Below are positions 49,498 through 60,592 of a DNA stretch of 64,000 nucleotides, piece after piece; positions within the stretch are counted from its first letter, which is position 1, and the number at the start of each line of letters is the position of its first letter. Location: the NCBI RefSeq assembly GCF_051020985.1, contig NC_135003.1, forward strand, positions 6,813,501 through 6,877,500, read 5' to 3'. The translations under genes and the position numbers were made by a program. The notes below the pieces were generated by a model. It was not told the origin of the DNA, searched no databases, and saw only the letters and a program-made list of their open reading frames with translations. This DNA is from Nomia melanderi (taxonomy: Eukaryota; Arthropoda; Insecta; Hymenoptera; Halictidae).

Positions 49498-52169
49498 CGT
49501 ATGAGAAGAATATTTATTCTACCCTTTCAACTTGGTTCTTCCGCGCAGAAACAATTCTGCATGAAATCTCGAGCAAATCAATGAGATTTAAAATAATAAA
49601 CTTTTTAATATCTTTCAAAATTCTTAAGATTCATATAGATTCAAGGGAAGCACAGAGAGTACGAAGGAATTGGAAATTCAGTTATACTGAATATCTGTTG
49701 GCAGCAATAATTTCGAATAAAATTAAAAGATTACAGAATCTTCATTAGTAAACTATTTCCTATTTTTTTAAGTTAATAAAATTCATGTAGCTCCCAGAAA
49801 ACCACAGAAACTTCAAACTGAAAATTCAGTTGTCAACTTTGAACATCTTGATAATTTTGAATAATTCAAAAGATCGATCCATTTTCCGGCAGTAATCATG
49901 AATTACGACGAACTTACGAAAATCGCCAGCCGGCGTATCTGTTTACCGCGCGACGCGGTGCGGCGGCGCGGACAGGGCGAGACAACGTGTAATAATAACG
50001 CAAACAGAGCGTGCGTTAATTGCCTGTCCCCCGGTCCCGAAATTTTCGCGTGAATCGCGTCGCGACGTTTCTCCCCCTCGCATCTCGCTAATTAAAGTCA
50101 AACAACAATCCGCTCGCACGCTTTTTGCGTAATCCGACGCGGGATGGAGAGGGATAGGAGAGAAAAGGGACAGGGGAGGCAGCGACGGAGCCGTTTTTCA
50201 GAATTTCGTGGACTAAAATTCTGCGTAAATCGAAGTATAATTAAATATGAAGGCTTTTAGCGAGACAAATTAATTTCGTCGCGATATACCGCCCCATTGT
50301 TTCACCCTTGTAACGCAATCCTCTACAATTTCATTGTTATTCTTTTCTTTCCTTCGTTACTTTCTGGAACAGCTAGAACTAATATGGAAATAATAGGAAT
50401 AATATAGTTTAGAATAGTAATACAATAATATAGTAGTATACAGTGATATTATAAATATAGTAACGTAGAAATGAATAGATACTGATATTGCAACAAGATG
50501 AAAAATAAACATATTAATAGTTTAATGTAGAAATAAGATAACAAATGATAAGAACAATGTTGGACATAATATAGGAAATAACAATAATAATACAGAAAAT
50601 AATATTGAATAAATAAAAAATAGGACAAATGAAATTTGTAGTAATTGAACAAACACGATATAACGAGGCATCGATCCCTGTTAGACGCCAGCGGGGAACG
50701 CCGGTTGAAAATGAATTGCTCGGGCATAAAAATTTTCGGAAAATTCGAACGTCATCGGTATTTATCCAACCGGTAAACAGAGGGGCACCGTTTTCCGGTC
50801 GAGAAAACGCGGCGATAAATCGCTAACAACCGGTAATATTTATTTTACGGCCGGGCACGATTATTGTCTACGTCGGGAGACTTTATGGATACAGGCAGCG
50901 TTTGCATATAAATTAGCCGATTAGCGCGTAAACATCGATACTCGGTGTCGACAACTTCGGCTTCATTCGTTAACGCCTGCGTGCGCGCTGGTCGCGCTCG
51001 CGGAGTTAAATAAATCGAGGACGCGCCCCAACCAGCGCAACGAGCTGCAGCTTTTAATTCGTTCCATTTTTGTTGGGGCATTTCGTTACGCTCCGCGCAT
51101 TCGACGACGCTCTCGTTTCACTCCAATTCGGATCTGCGTAATACATTCGTCTGCAAGAATCTTTCCGTGGGTCATTCAGATAATTAAGAAATCGTTTTAG
51201 CCGAAACGTAGATTAGTATAATTATACATTGATTAACCTGAAGCAAAAGTCATATATTCTCATATCTTCACACCATCCTCCGATATTTCGAATACCTGCA
51301 AATAGACTGTAATTGGTAACAATTGATAACTTCACCACCGATCGAACCGTAGATTATTATAATTATAAATTAATTAACTCGAAGTAAAAGACAAGTTATT
51401 CTCATATCTTCTCAGTTTCCTTTAACATTTCGAATTTCTACTGATTATAATTGATGACAATCGATAATTTTACTGTCAACATTCCGTTCATCGCTTCATG
51501 CATCACATACAGTGCTTCAGTTTCGCCTCTTTCGTTTATTTATTTAATACCGAACTTATTTATTCAACTTCTGTAGTAGTATCAATTACAATAAATTGTG
51601 TCAAGCATGCAACCATCAGAATTCAATATTTCAAATTTATATTTTTTCTTGCGATATTAAAAAACCACCGAAAAACCAACGAAACATCCCTCTTCCATCT
51701 TTTCCCTCGTTGTCCATCGACGCGAGACAAAAATGTCGGCTAGACGAAATCGTCCCGTCGTTCCTCGAAATGTTCCGCGGCTGGACAAGGCACAAATGAA
51801 ACTCGCTCACTCGCTTGCGGATGACGCTAGGTTCTCTGTTTGCCGGCCCATCCGTTGGAACACGGGGATGAAACCCGAGGGAGGCGTCCCGAGAGGGAAA
51901 GAGGAAGGCGTGGAGACGGAGAGAGGAGTCAGACTTGGCGAGTTTGAACAGATTGCTCATCCTCGGACCGTCTTCCGCACGAATGCTCTGGGAACCAACA
52001 CCGCCCCCCGCGCCCGCTGTACTTCGAAGTTTAATGAGAGATGATCAAATTGCGCGACGCCCAGACTGCTGCGGGTGCGGAATCGATTCTCGCGGAACGA
52101 CAATTCGTTTGTTTCGTTCGGGAACGGCCAGGCAGCGGCGAAATCGGGGGTGGGGACAGAGGGAGACAG
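49498..52169. other. No gene seen
   Basis: AT-rich DNA (49500-49900, 50330-50640, 51180-51640) alternates with CpG-rich patches (49910-50200, 50680-51120, 51700-52160). The 103-codon plus-strand frame at 51733-52044 lies in a patch and shows no domain. Confidence 0.5.
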
Positions 52170-52925
52170 TGGGAGGAACTATGTTTGTTAGAGGGTGAGT
52201 TAGCGAACGAAACAGAAAAAGAGATAGTGAGTATACGGATGAAAGAGTGAGAATGAGAGAGGATGTGAGAGATAGTGAGCGGAAGAGAGTAAAAAAGAGC
52301 GAAAAATAGTGAGAGAGTGTAAGACAGTGAGAGATAGTGAGTGGAAGAGAGTAAAAAAAAATAAGGAATAGTGAGAAAGTGCAAGAAAGTGGGAAATAGT
52401 GAGTGGAAGAATGAATAGCTTAGTGACCAAACAGGGAATGAGAAAGGAAAAGAGAGTGAGTACAAAATGGTGAAAGTAGAGTGTGAGACGAAAGGAAAAG
52501 TGAGTAGGAAGTACTAAGTAAAACCGAGACAGAATGAATGAATGATAGGAAGAGGAAAATCTGAAGGATGTAGTGAAAGAATGAGTGAATGATAGAGAAA
52601 AAGTAAGGAGCAGATAGCGAGTGAAAAATGTGAGTAAATCACTGAACGAAAGAAAGAGAAAAAGATTGAGTAGGGGATTATGAATGCAGAACTGAGGAAA
52701 CGTGAGCGGAAGAAAGAGAAAAGGAATGAGTAAGAGATGATGAGTGCAAAAGCGAGCAAATGTGAGTAGAAGAAAGCGGAAACGAATGAATAAGAGATTG
52801 TGAATGAAAGAGCGAGTTAGTGAATGAGCAAACGGGTAAGACAGAAAGAAAGAGTGGGTTTGTAGCAACGGGTGAAAGAACAGTGAGCGAGAAAGTGAAT
52901 GACCGAGAGAGGGGAGGGAGAGCAT
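52170..52925. repeat. Purine tract with 60-62-bp tandem period
   Basis: About 750 bp of G/A-rich plus-strand DNA. Units beginning gtgagagatagtgagcgg (52265), gtgagagatagtgagtgg (52327) and gtgggaaatagtgagtgg (52389) are 62 bp apart. A second set beginning with gaagaaagag-like words lies at about 52647, 52708 and 52768. The 241-codon minus-strand frame is the longest in the window. It is a Phe/Ser/Leu/His repeat artefact. Confidence 0.85.
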
Positions 52926-53508
52926 TCTGAATGGACAGACTGATTGCTTGCTCCCCGAATCAGACGAATTTTTTGTCCCACTCTTGCCCTTGTCCCCCCA
53001 TTTTCCTTTCTTTCTTTTCGCTGGTCGTGTTTAATTTTCCCGCCAGTTCTACAGCGGAACTTCACCCCGACCATTGATTGTTCGTTCAACGGTGTTTAGT
53101 TGGGTGTCTATTGTTGGACCCTCTCGTGACAGTAATTAACGAGGCGGCGGGCGAACGTGGCGCGGATTGTAACGCGGCCCCGACCCCTGTTATCTACTAT
53201 TTATTGCCTACTTAATTGTACACATTGTACCGGTTGATTCGTTTCCAGTGAACGGACAACGATTTCGCGGAGCACACTTCGTCGGGGAGTGGCTTCGTTC
53301 CTGGTTGTTGACGGAGAAACGTGCACTGTGTAGCTCTCACGCCCTGAGTCAATTCTAAAAGCTAAAATGTCACAGAAGCAAAGTCCACTCAGAATGCTCG
53401 GGTCAATAGCTATAGAACAATAGTTAATTTTAAAAAGAAAGCAGATGGAACTGAATGCGACAGAGTGAAATGTAACGAGCATTAACATCGAATTTCATTT
53501 CTACCCAG
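52926..53508. other. No confident gene; DNA upstream of a candidate exon
   Basis: A CpG-rich patch at 53030-53300 precedes AT-richer DNA. The region directly before 53509 carries an ATTAAC branch-point-like word at 53481-53486 and the pyrimidine stretch tttcatttctacccag. Confidence 0.45.
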
Positions 53509-53658
53509 CGACAGCTTCTTACGTTTACCGAATCCTGGGGACGCGGGAGCTCAATTGCTATGTTTCCTGGAAGGACCGAGCTAGAGCTTGCGACCAATTC
53601 CCTTTGCCCCTGTGACTTTTTAGTTTTTAGGATTGACTCAGAACGTGAAAGCTGCACA
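53509..53658 (+). CDS. Candidate internal exon of exactly 50 codons, product unknown
   Basis: The segment follows tttcatttctacccag, a strong acceptor with an ATTAAC branch-point-like word 23 bases upstream. It ends at GTAAGT, a strong donor. It is 150 bp and starts and ends on codon boundaries (phase 0-0) in the one frame that stays open. The translation starts RQLLTFTESWGRGSSIAMFP, then GRTELELATNSLCPCDFLVF, and ends in RIDSERESCT. There are three cysteines, no membrane segment and no domain I recognise. The frame ends 24 bases into the supposed intron. The base before the donor is A rather than the usual G. The opposite strand is also open (53430-53657), which weakens the coding inference. 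No partner exon was found. Splice signals are the main support. Confidence 0.3.
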
Positions 53659-53729
53659 GTAAGTGTTAATCTAAATTACTGATTCTTGATCTAATCCTGA
53701 GTAGAAACTGATCAAATGTAGTTATATAA

Positions 53730-53765
53730 TAGATGCAGACCACTATAAAGTGGTCACTAAGACCT
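53730..53765. repeat. Small palindrome gaccact-ataa-agtggtc
   Basis: An exact 7-bp inverted repeat with a 4-nt loop in AT-rich DNA at about 53738-53755. It may be a remnant of a transposon end, but no target duplication was recognised. Confidence 0.7.
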
Positions 53766-53920
53766 ATTATAATAATTATAGATTATTAATAGCCTTTAAA
53801 TAGCACCCGCAAATTATAAGCTGATTGCTTAGGCGTTAAAAATCTAAGAACTTAAAGAAAAGTCTAATCTGAAGTAAATTCCAAATACACTGGAAGTTTT
53901 ATAAATTTTACATATATTTT

Positions 53921-53942
53921 ATATGTATCACCCTGTATATAT
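53921..53942 (-). mobile_element. Possible solo end of a mariner-like element
   Basis: The reverse complement reads tatacagggtgatacatata. This resembles the agggtgat termini of the elements at 48366 and 55241. No matching opposite end was found nearby, so it is at most a fragment. Confidence 0.4.
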
Positions 53943-54369
53943 TTCATGGAGTAATCGACGCAATATATTTTTGGTGCTCGAACGAACGTTAAGGCTGAAA
54001 TGTGATTTTCAAAAGCAACAGGCACACACCGAAGCGTTTCGGCTTAATTGATTAACCACGTATACATGTAAATACTAGGTAAAATCCTTTATAGAGGTGA
54101 TCAGGGCGACCTAAATTTCACTCAAAGGACCGTTCATGGCTTCCGGCATTTCCGTCGGCGACGGCCGCGCGCTGGTAATCGAAAGGCTTCGATCAAATTC
54201 AAATTAAACCCGGGACTTAACCGAGCACGACGACAGAGGTAATCGGTTGGCTCAACCGATAAAAGGTGAAAGAATCCAATTCTATACAGGCCATTGCGTT
54301 CAAGTTTGATTATCACGAATATATCAGCATTCTTTCAAATATTTCAGTCTTCGGGATATAATACTAAAA

Positions 54370-54660
54370 AGCTTGGATACTTGAACTTCTAATATTTGAA
54401 TATTTAAATTTTGAACATTTGGACGTTTAAACATTAGGCTATTTGAAAGTTTAAACATTGGACTATTTGAAAACTTGAGAATTTGAGAATTCGAAAATTT
54501 GAGGATTTGAAATTTTAAACATTTGTAAAAGGTAATTAGACTCTTTGAATGTTTAAATATTCGAAAATTTGAACATCAAACTACTTGAAAGTTTAAACGT
54601 TCAAACTTCGAAATCTAGACCGTTTAAAGGCTTCAATATTTGAACTGTAAAAGCTACACT
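54370..54660 (+). repeat. Degenerate tandem repeat (tttgaa / tttaaa words)
   Basis: Many 10-25-bp near-repeats. The clearest pair is aacattaggctatttgaaag followed by aacattggactatttgaaaa (about 54429-54475). Gaatttgaga-like decamers follow. It belongs to the same compositional class as the arrays at 6.6, 8.1 and 16.2 kb, but its unit differs. Confidence 0.7.
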
Positions 54661-55240
54661 GTTAGAATGACTGAATAGTTGAACTTACGTAATACATTTA
54701 GACCTTTAGCGTAGTATAAAATAGCAGGATCAAAAAGCTCCCCATTCAATTTTTCTAGCGTGTCCCGGGTATCGCGCGCTCCGCAAGCAATACGTTACAA
54801 AAGTGGAACCGTCAAAGATAGAGACACGTCTCAGTTCGACACGACACGTCAAAGCAGTCATCTAAATCTGATATTGGGTAAATCTGCGCGAGACATTATC
54901 ACTGAATTTCATTCGAGGCATTTATAGAAACGATGACGTGAAACGGGGTTAGGCCAGGAAGTTGAATGAGATAATGGAATCGCGGACGATCCGCTGACAC
55001 ACAAACCGTAAAAATGGCTGCGACCGTTCTGCATGCTCTATATAAATTTGAAGTTCAATATTCTACATACAGAATTAATAATGACTAAAATATTACATTA
55101 TTATTCATACAAGATAAATTTAAACTTTAATCTTCATACGTTAATACTAATATTTATACATATTCTGTAACTTTATTTCATGTTTCTTATATTTTCAATA
55201 TAAAATACTGAAAATACAAAATTAGAAAATATAATATAGG
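54661..55240. other. No gene seen
   Basis: A mixed patch to about 55020, then AT-rich DNA up to the transposon end. No feature recognised. Confidence 0.5.
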
Positions 55241-56260
55241 GGGTGATCTATGCAACTTGTTCACTCTCAATAACTTCTTAATAAGTACGAGTTGTATGAA
55301 AAAACTTTTTATAGAAAAATTATATGGTTTGGAGGGATACATTATGTAATGTATATTTTTTTTGTAAGTAAAGGCATTTTGAAAATTAGAAGGTCAACTT
55401 CATTTTTTAAATGGAATGCTATATTATTTATGTCAAAATATTGTAATAGCGTTAAATTTTTAGTAAAAAAAGTACTGATCTTTATTAGCCGTAAACGTAA
55501 TAATTAACGAATAATCTCACTTTGTTTCTTGAAAATGGTCTGTGTGTAATATCAATATCCGTGAGACCGCGGAGTTTACACGACAATGTTTATCAATGTG
55601 ACCGATTCTCCGTATGGAATCGTAATCGCCACTTCTCTCCGTGATTCAGTATTAAAGCTGTCGTCAATGTTTATACATGATTATCTCAGTAAGATAACAG
55701 CAAATATTTTATAAGTGAACGATTAACGCGACAAAAATATTCGATTTCTTACGTGATATTTTACCGACTTTATTAGAAAATGTGCCATTAAATATTCACA
55801 CAGACATTTGGTACCATCATGATGGTTACCTCGCACATTATGCACATGTATCAACGTAAGTGCTGGACAGACAATTCCCCAATCGATGGATCGGTCGTGA
55901 TGGACAATTTCTGTGGCCGCCACCATTCACTAGGTCTAACACTCTGGGGTACATTAAAAGATATGGTGTATCGTGAATCAACAACAACACCAAAGAATAT
56001 GAAAGAACGAATTCATGAAACATGCAGTATGTTTCTTGCAGAAACAATTCAGAGTGCAGTTTCCTTGTTGATTAATAGATTATGTCAGTGTATGTATTAA
56101 TGTGAATGGGTACCATTTCGAACACTTACGTTAGTGAATGGAAGAAGCCTTACGGAAATTTTTGCTGATATTGAATCTCTAACTTGATATTACACACAGA
56201 CCATTTTAATGAGACGTACTTTAGAAGTTATTCAGGGTGAACAAGTTGCGTGAATCATCT
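55241..56260 (+). mobile_element. Decayed mariner-type transposon with both terminal inverted repeats
   Basis: The left terminus (55242-55276) runs ggtgatctatgcaacttgtt and on to cactctcaataactt. The right terminus (56225-56259), reverse-complemented, runs gatgattcacgcaacttgtt and on to caccctgaataactt. They match at about 29 of 35 positions. A second, perfect 24-bp inverted repeat lies inside: 55532-55555 against 56184-56207. It starts aaaatggtctgtgtg. The left outer-to-inner distance (about 255 bp) far exceeds the right one (about 17 bp), so one side has gained or lost DNA. The element holds the broken transposase at 55660-56134. A TA target site is plausible but not clear in this copy. Confidence 0.85.
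55660..56134 (+). pseudogene. Transposase pseudogene, IS630-Tc1-mariner superfamily
   Basis: The catalytic half of a mariner-type DDE/D transposase is readable across frames. 55734-55854 gives FDFLRDILPTLLENVPLNIH and then WYHHDGYLAHYAHVST before a stop. HHDG replaces the usual QQDG or QHDG, so the second catalytic Asp is still there. After the stop the same frame reads QFPNRWIGRDGQFLWPPP. Then a frameshift leads to LWGTLKDMVYRESTTTPKNM, and a further shift to VNGYHFEHL and a stop at 56132-56134. Where the family has the SPDLTPLDF-like motif with the third acidic residue, this copy is scrambled and shortened. More stops lie upstream of 55734, and the N-terminal DNA-binding half is not recognisable. 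The gene is dead. Confidence 0.85.
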
Positions 56261-56519
56261 GTCAAATATATAAAAGAAAATATAGTATATAACATTAAAA
56301 TAAAAATGTTCTAAGCGTTTATGATTAATCTCAAATTATATAGTAACTGCGATTAAAATGATGTTATCGTTATTATTATTTCTTTTTCCAGTTTATCGAT
56401 AACCATTAATTGTATTAGCTTGATACATACCCATTAATTATATTAGAATTCTTCTTTTACTATTTCTTTTACTATTCATACTATTAGATTCCTTAATGCA
56501 GTTGATATCGATATGCTGC

Positions 56520-56860
56520 TCGTTTTTATCACCGCTGCATCGTGCTCCCTTGACTAATGCCGTCCCAGTCTCCATTCCAACGTTCGCGTTTCTCTACCCC
56601 ACGTTCAGTAATATTTTCTTGTACTTGTCCCGGTTATTTACTAGACCCTTTTATTCTTACTTCCGTCGGTTACACGTGATTTTTCCGTGCCCCCCGGTTC
56701 ACGTTCACGTGCCACTACCATATTCTGATTTTCCGACAATGTCGCCGCCAGCATTTCCTCCTTCCACTAACCGTTATCTCACGTTTCTATTCCTCTGTTC
56801 CTCTGTTATCTCCGTTCGCATTTTTTGCTTCTTCCATTTAACCGTCGTCCCACGCATTGC
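56520..56860. repeat. Pyrimidine-biased stretch
   Basis: C/T-rich plus-strand DNA interspersed with cgtt words. The 149-codon plus-strand frame (56496-56945) is hydrophobic and Ser/Phe/Leu-rich because of this composition. It could pass for a membrane protein, but it has no ordered helix pattern or known motif and was not called. Confidence 0.55.
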
Positions 56861-57118
56861 CGCGATTGAGATAAGTTTGTTAGTGTTTCTAATACTCCTA
56901 AATTTTAATAATTCTGCAACCTTTTCCTTGTTATTTCCTGTTTGAATTTTTTTCCATTACTTCCTGTTCTCTTGTAAAATTGAAACTTCGTGGATACTAG
57001 TCCATGTCGTGCAACGTATTCGATCAATAATGCAAATTTAAAATAGCCGCTGGACGGCGGGGCACCGGAACCGCCGACTGACCTCACAGGAATGGGTCAA
57101 TTTTCGAACTGTTCGACC

Positions 57119-57585
57119 GGAAGCTTTTCCATTTCCGATACATGAAATTGAAACTGGAAGTGTGCACTTTAACATGCAAGAAGTCCGGTAGTGAAAAACT
57201 TACGTTTAGCCAGTTAAAATCGCGAACGAACGTCAAAGGTCGCCGAGGTCAAAATCGAACTCCCGGGAACGGAGGAATTTTTAAACTAATCAACTCGAAG
57301 ATTTCTCAACCCTTTATATATGAAATTGAAGCTTTAAGTCGCTCCTTAAGATGCAAGTGGTTTTTTTCGGAAAGAATCACTGAAATCCATTCAAAATCGC
57401 ATTCGATGGTCAATAGTGACTAAAGTTAAAACTTTTGGGAACAGACATATTTTTCAACCGAATTTGAATTTCGAACTCGAAGATTTTCCAATTTCCTATA
57501 TATGAAATTGAAACTCTAACTCTGCACTTTAAAGTGAAATTAATATGGATTAAAAGGAATTACAATGACGCACTTAAATTCGCGA
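57119..57585 (+). repeat. Tandem repeat, about 180-bp unit, 2.5 copies
   Basis: Units start at about 57119, 57297 and 57479 with the shared start gaag(c/a)ttttccatttcc...atgaaattga. They share later words gcactttaa, atgcaag and tcgaactc. Unit length is 178-182 bp. Divergence is high (roughly a quarter to a third of bases by eye), so the array is old. Length and layout are satellite-like. Confidence 0.75.
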
Positions 57586-59228
57586 GGTTTTGCTTTTTGA
57601 AATACCCAGTGCAAAATCCGTAATATTTAAAGATTGTTATGTTCGGATATATTGTACGGTACATACTGTTTCTGTATTTTTTATTGATTGTTTGAAGAGA
57701 AGAAAAATAACTGTCGAAAGAATGTTCTATTTCGGACAATTTTGAAGCTTCTCGTCCTCAGCGTTCTCGTTACTGTTACTTCTCTAATTTCTGTCATTAT
57801 TATTCTCCAATTTCAGCCATTATCGTCTTCGCGTTTCCCATCAGTGGCCCCATTATCGTCACTTCCATGTTCAGCAACGCCGTTATTGCTTTAAACACCG
57901 ATACTTCCGGTAGATAAACCCGGGAATACGAACGGGAGGAAAAAGGGCGCTGGAAATTGAAATGAATTCGACGAGGGTGAAGCTCCTGATCGTTAATTAG
58001 TTCCGTTCAATCTAAAAGACGGCATCGAAATCGACGCCAGTTCGATGAAAGTTAATTTAATCCAGGAATTAATAGAGTACCCTTTTATTTTTTAAATAGC
58101 AATATCACCTCGATTCACGCGAACAACAATTTTCATTCCGGCGTTATTAAAGGAGAGATATAATATACGGTTAACTCAAATACACAAACCATTCAAATAT
58201 TTATTCTTCACTGTTACCGAGCAATTGATTACGACACGATTAAAAGTTTAATCAATTTCTATGAAGATACCAGCGAGGAGCTGCAAGTAAAGCATGCCGA
58301 CCACTTCATCAAAAACTCGACAACAGGTGGTCTGTATATAGAACTGCGCTTCATCATTGAATTTCCGTTGCACCGAAACTTCGTCGATTAATATTGCAAT
58401 GAAAAAATTGCATTCGCAGACCGTAAAACGAACAATCCTTTTAGAATCTCGATCTGCCATCTGATAAAATTTTAAAAAGCAATTTATATCGATCTGTGAA
58501 TACTTCATGACATGTTGAGCAATGCGGTCGAATGGAATTATTTAATTTTTAAACCCGCGCGTACGTCATCGTTTGAAAACATTTAACCGCTTGTTTATAT
58601 TTAAAACAATGAAGTTGGCATTTTTTAGTAAACCGTCAATGAATAATTGTTACAATTTATTCTGTTCATTCAATCCTCTGTCGATTTTACGTCAATTTCT
58701 CTATACTCGAACTAAAGAAGTCACATAGATTATTTCAATATATTCACATCTATTTTCATTCTTTTGAATTTCAATCAACCCTTATCTATTTAATCTTTAT
58801 GTATTATACGCTACTATTGCGGCTTTCGTGTATATCATCCTTTTGAACGGTACGCCACTATACTCAATTCTTTCTTTGTCATCGGTAGCAGTGCACATTA
58901 TAGTCTAATCTAACGTAATTGCACACTAGAAAATTCGATGAGTCTAACATCGCAGTGCTGCATTTATAATACGCAAATGTGACGGTGTGAGTCTCCGGAA
59001 TTTAAAATAAAAATGCACCGCTTAGTTGATGCTATTTAAACATCAAATAATATTAAAGTTAGATTTCCGAGACGGGAAACAGTTCAAGGTTTAGAGAGTT
59101 TAAATATTACGTTCTTACTTTAATGATTTTCATTGCAATCGATCGGCTTATATATAGTTTTTGTCGTGGTAGTTGTGCAGGTATGCGAGGCGCGAGGTCT
59201 GCGGAGATGACACCTGAATTTATCGATT
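57586..59228. other. No gene seen
   Basis: AT-rich DNA with a small C/T-biased patch at about 57720-57900. No frame, terminal repeat or strong hairpin was recognised. Confidence 0.5.
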
Positions 59229-59514
59229 TCAACCCTAGATAACTGCGTATTCGTCTGAATAGTCTACCGACCTTTGCACTTCTGCGAATTGGAATTTAGG
59301 AGCACACTTTTAATATATGCCACGACTGTAAACATTACTTTTGAACCCATTCCAATTTCGAATTAAATACTGTTAACATGTATCTTATGTTTTGCCACTT
59401 TGTTTCAAATAAAAAGAATACATATAAAAATATGTATGTTTCTAATTTGTAGTCTATGATTCAAATGTTTAGTTACAGAATGACACTGTTTTAAGTTTAG
59501 TTATCTAGGGTTAA
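59229..59514. mobile_element. TTAA-type MITE, family J
   Basis: 286 bp. The left end tcaaccctagataactgcgt and the reverse complement of the right end ttaaccctagataactaaac share 13 bases (aaccctagataac) and more. The left target site has drifted to TCAA. The interior is AT-rich and non-coding. Confidence 0.78.
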
Positions 59515-59751
59515 AATATTGGAGGTATGACACAGACCGCGACAAATCTTGCTGTACAAAGATATAGCTTTGAGGCTAGTCCCGCCGTAGCTAAAAAATA
59601 AATAAAATAAAATATTTATATATCAAAAATAAGACATATATTTGTCCTTGAAAAATACAAATTCAGTCACCGATGTCCCAGAATGAAACAGCCAGAATCA
59701 AACGACAGTGTCCCAGCAACAGCAATGACCAGCCAAATCTGTCGCAGCATG

Positions 59752-59798
59752 CACCACGTCGTTTTGCAATGTACCCCGCACCATTTTGCAATGTACAC
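59752..59798 (+). repeat. Short direct duplication (ttttgcaatgtac)
   Basis: ttttgcaatgtacc is followed about 22 bp later by ttttgcaatgtaca, each preceded by acca/gtcg-type bases. It is a two-copy tandem duplication in CpG-containing DNA. Confidence 0.7.
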
Positions 59799-60320
59799 GC
59801 AACGATACACGTATAAAGGAACAGTGTGTGTCGTTACATTGGGGCGCGACAGAACGTAAACATAACCGTGCGGTCACGTTAGAAGCATTCTATCCGCGTC
59901 AAATTGTTCCACGGGCCAGCTACGTAAACCGCGATAAGCGTCCGTGTAAACTGCTACCCGTGTAAATCGTAATACGCGATTGTGTAAATTAATCGCGAAT
60001 AATGCGAGCGATGCACGCATATTCGTGTTACTGTAACCCGGGCATGATTATGTCATTATGCCAACGGGTTATTATACTATCTGCAAACAATCGGACTCGC
60101 GACCGCCATTGTCAGTGATCCTGATATTGTTAATAACACACCCCGTTCCTCATCATTTCTCTTCCCATTCATCTCTCTCAATCTCTGTTGTTCCTCCTTA
60201 TTTCCCTCTTTATCGAATAGTCAGTTGGCAACCGAGTATTCATTTCAACAATTTCTGCTACGCAATTTTGGTTCGTTCTCATAAAAATTGGACAAAATTT
60301 CTTTAGATCTATTTTGCGAA

Positions 60321-60592
60321 GAATTTTTATGTCGATTTTTACTTTTGAAATAGAGAATTTATGCAAAAACGTTGTAATACTAAAATTTGGATAAATGTAG
60401 ATTTTACTTGCCAGCATAAGGGTTAACGCTATTTACTTAGTGCATGGTATAGTTATGAATACTTTTGCGTCCATTTTTACTTCGAAAATAGAGAATTCAT
60501 CCAGAAATATTTTAACATTAAATTTGCATAAATGCAGGCATTTTTCTTGGCAACATAAGGACTAGCGCTTTGATTACTTAGTATTTTTGGAA
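60321..60592 (+). repeat. Two-copy tandem duplication, 136-bp unit
   Basis: Unit 1 is 60321-60456 and unit 2 is 60457-60592. Aligned words are gtcgatttttacttttgaaa/gtccatttttacttcgaaaa, tagagaattta/tagagaattca, ataaatgtag/ataaatgcag, and cagcataagg/caacataagg. Identity is about 75-80% by eye. No reading frame is conserved between the units. Confidence 0.85.

Noticed and set aside
52200..52925. 241-codon minus-strand open frame, the longest in the window
   Set aside because: It lies entirely in the purine tract. The product is a Phe/Ser/Leu/His repeat with no domain, caused by the scarcity of stops in C/T-rich reading.
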